The notes below the pieces were generated by a model. It made no database searches, was not told the origin of the DNA, and worked only from the letters and a program-made list of their open reading frames with translations. The position numbers and the translations under genes were made by a program. Below are positions 62,564 to 64,000 of a stretch of 64,000 nucleotides of DNA, piece after piece. Origin of the DNA: Ornithinicoccus sp045032955 (GTDB lineage Bacteria; Actinomycetota; Actinomycetes; Actinomycetales; Dermatophilaceae). Positions within the stretch are counted from its first letter, which is position 1. The number at the start of each line of letters is the position of its first letter. The stretch is from NCBI RefSeq assembly GCF_045032955.1, contig NZ_JBJFZU010000002.1, positions 682,001-746,000 on the forward strand. Direction: 5' to 3'.

Positions 62564-64000
62564 GTGACTTCCCTCCGCCCCCCGCAGAACCTCGACGACG
62601 TCCGCGTCGAGGCCGTGCAGCGTGCCCGCACCCGGTGGCGGCACGAGGTCGCCGAGCTGGGCGGCCCGAACACCCTGCTGTGGCACCGGACCTCGCTCAC
62701 CGGCACCTTCGACCTCAACCTGGCCCACCCCGGTGGGGTCGCCAAGCTGCTGTCTGGACGGCCCACCCCGCTCTCGGACCTGGTCCGGGCCGAGACCGCC
62801 TTCGCCGACGCTGCGCGCCGGATCGGCGGCATCCGGGACAAGGTCACCGAGATGCGCACCGAGCACGGGCTGGAGACCAGCTACCTGGCGATCGGGCTCG
62901 CCACCTGGACCCTGCACCGGGTCCCGGTGCCCCCGCGCGCCCCCGTCCTGCTGCGGGCGTGCACGATCTCCCCGACCGACGCGGCGCACTCCGACTTCGT
63001 GCTGGAGCTGCACGAGGACGTCGTCTTCAACCCGGTCCTCGAGCACTACCTGCGCAGCGAAGCCAACCTGCAGCTCGACCCGACGATGCTGGCCGGCCTG
63101 TCCTCGCAGAGCCACGGCTTCGACCCGAGGCTCACCTACCAGGCGCTGGAGGACATCTGCGCGGAGATGTCCGGCTTCGCCATCGGCCCGCAGATGGTGA
63201 TCAGCACCTTCCCCTGGGCCAAGCTGCCGCTGGTCACCTCCTACACCGGCGACCCGGTGGCGCTCGCCGCGCACGACGTGGTCGCCGCCCTCGCCGGGGC
63301 CGACGTCACGCTGCGTCCGAGCAGCCCGGACGCCGAGCGGGCCGACGACCCCGCGCGCGAGCTCAGCGCGCTGGACGCGGACCACTCGCAGCGTCTGGTC
63401 ATCGACGAGGTCGCGCACGGCGCCGACCTGGTGCTGGACACCCCGGCCGGCACCGGCGCCACCCAGACCATCGCGAACGCCGTCGTCGGCGCCCTCTCCG
63501 AGGGCCGGACCGTCATGGTGTGCTCCGAGGAGCGGGGCGCCCTGGAGAGCCTGCAGCGCCGGCTGGCGCACATCGGCCTCGGTGACCTGTGCCTGCACCT
63601 GGGGGAGGACCCCGCCTCGATGCGGGAGACCCTGGCCTCGGTCCGGCACGCCCTGGACCACCTACCCGCGGAGGAGGAGCCCGAGCTCGGCCCGGACCCG
63701 CTCCCCACCCGGGCGGACGCCCTCGGGGTGCTGCGCCGCGAGCAGGAGGTCCTGCACCGCGAGCACGACCCCTGGGGCGTCAGCCTGGCCAGCACCGAGA
63801 ACGACCTGTCCGCGCTGGCCGCGCTCGAGCAGCCCCCGGCCTCCCGGGTGCGCCTGCCGCTCGGGGTGCTGCGGACGATCACCGACGAGGAGCTCTCGGC
63901 GACCACCGACGCCCTGATCGAGGCGGCCGACTACGGCGCCTGGGCCGGTACGCGCACCGAGGACCCCTGGTACGGCGCACGGCTGACCAGCGCCGACGAC
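62564..64000 (+). CDS. AAA/DUF4011-type ATPase or helicase, 5' part (runs off the window)
   Basis: The frame opens with GTG 62564 and stays open for 479 residues to the window edge. The N-terminal region (LGGPNTLLWHRTSLTGTFDL, LSGRPTPLSDLVRAETAFAD) resembles the DUF4011 domain ahead of large superfamily 1 helicases. A P-loop-like LDTPAGTGATQTIANAVVGAL is near residue 300, and a coiled region follows near 390. The Walker lysine is replaced (GTGATQT), so ATP use is uncertain. Such proteins are involved in nucleic-acid processing and sometimes in phage defense. Confidence 0.7.
   Translation, partial: MTSLRPPQNLDDVRVEAVQRARTRWRHEVAELGGPNTLLWHRTSLTGTFDLNLAHPGGVAKLLSGRPTPLSDLVRAETAFADAARRIGGIRDKVTEMRTEHGLETSYLAIGLATWTLHRVPVPPRAPVLLRACTISPTDAAHSDFVLELHEDVVFNPVLEHYLRSEANLQLDPTMLAGLSSQSHGFDPRLTYQALEDICAEMSGFAIGPQMVISTFPWAKLPLVTSYTGDPVALAAHDVVAALAGADVTLRPSSPDAERADDPARELSALDADHSQRLVIDEVAHGADLVLDTPAGTGATQTIANAVVGALSEGRTVMVCSEERGALESLQRRLAHIGLGDLCLHLGEDPASMRETLASVRHALDHLPAEEEPELGPDPLPTRADALGVLRREQEVLHREHDPWGVSLASTENDLSALAALEQPPASRVRLPLGVLRTITDEELSATTDALIEAADYGAWAGTRTEDPWYGARLTSADD

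Overview
The window is high-GC DNA with short intergenic gaps, many GTG starts, many 4-bp ATGA/GTGA gene overlaps and a full set of actinobacterial families (DtxR-type regulator, WhiB, DUF3027, DUF4229, DUF2530, a c-di-AMP riboswitch ahead of an NlpC/P60 hydrolase). It is most likely a chromosomal segment of a Micrococcales actinomycete. An Intrasporangiaceae/Ornithinimicrobium-like host is my guess and rests on overall impression, not on a search.

Layout. 1-8.5 kb: heme genes (end of hemD, hemB, a MarR regulator, hemL) followed by a system II cytochrome c maturation operon (histidine phosphatase, TlpA/ResA-like thioredoxin, CcdA, ResB, CcsB, DUF4229). 8.6-16.8 kb: menaquinone genes (menA, menE, menB on the minus strand, menC on the plus strand) with a lipoprotein, small membrane proteins, a GNAT enzyme, a VOC protein and a broken DUF222/HNH gene. 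16.9-28 kb: ammonium transporter with a candidate GlnR box, cold-shock-domain protein, purine permease, MarR/MFS pair with a clear palindromic operator, a GGT-like enzyme, pdxH, a DtxR/IdeR-type regulator and a riboswitch-controlled cell-wall hydrolase. 28-37 kb: two CNNM/CorC membrane proteins, a tandem crcB fluoride channel pair, an SbcD/SbcC-like (YhaO/YhaN-like) pair, an SRPBCC protein and an APH-type kinase.

37.2-45.2 kb is an integrated mobile element in tRNA-Arg(CCT), bounded by a 46-bp direct repeat. It carries a tyrosine integrase, an XRE repressor with a three-copy operator, an excisionase-like HTH protein, an HNH protein with a possible origin at its 3' end, a run of small genes joined by eight consecutive 4-bp stop/start overlaps, one HK97-type major capsid protein, a WhiB protein, and a zinc-ribbon DUF4145 protein that may be cargo. 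I see no terminase, portal, protease or tail gene. This looks like a very small capsid-encoding satellite and is the most unusual system in the window.

45.3-64 kb: an unknown small protein, a MraY homologue away from any visible cell-wall cluster, an Hcp-like protein, an EamA exporter, then a 13-kb amino-sugar locus. That locus has a class II aldolase, PfkB kinase, ROK kinase, SIS isomerase/deaminase, Gfo/Idh/MocA oxidoreductase, DeoR regulator, five-gene oligopeptide-type ABC importer and NagA deacetylase. Together they could make a full N-acetylgalactosamine (Aga-type) or related pathway fed by a peptide-type transporter. An MFS transporter, a repeat-type terminator and the start of a large AAA/helicase-like gene close the window.
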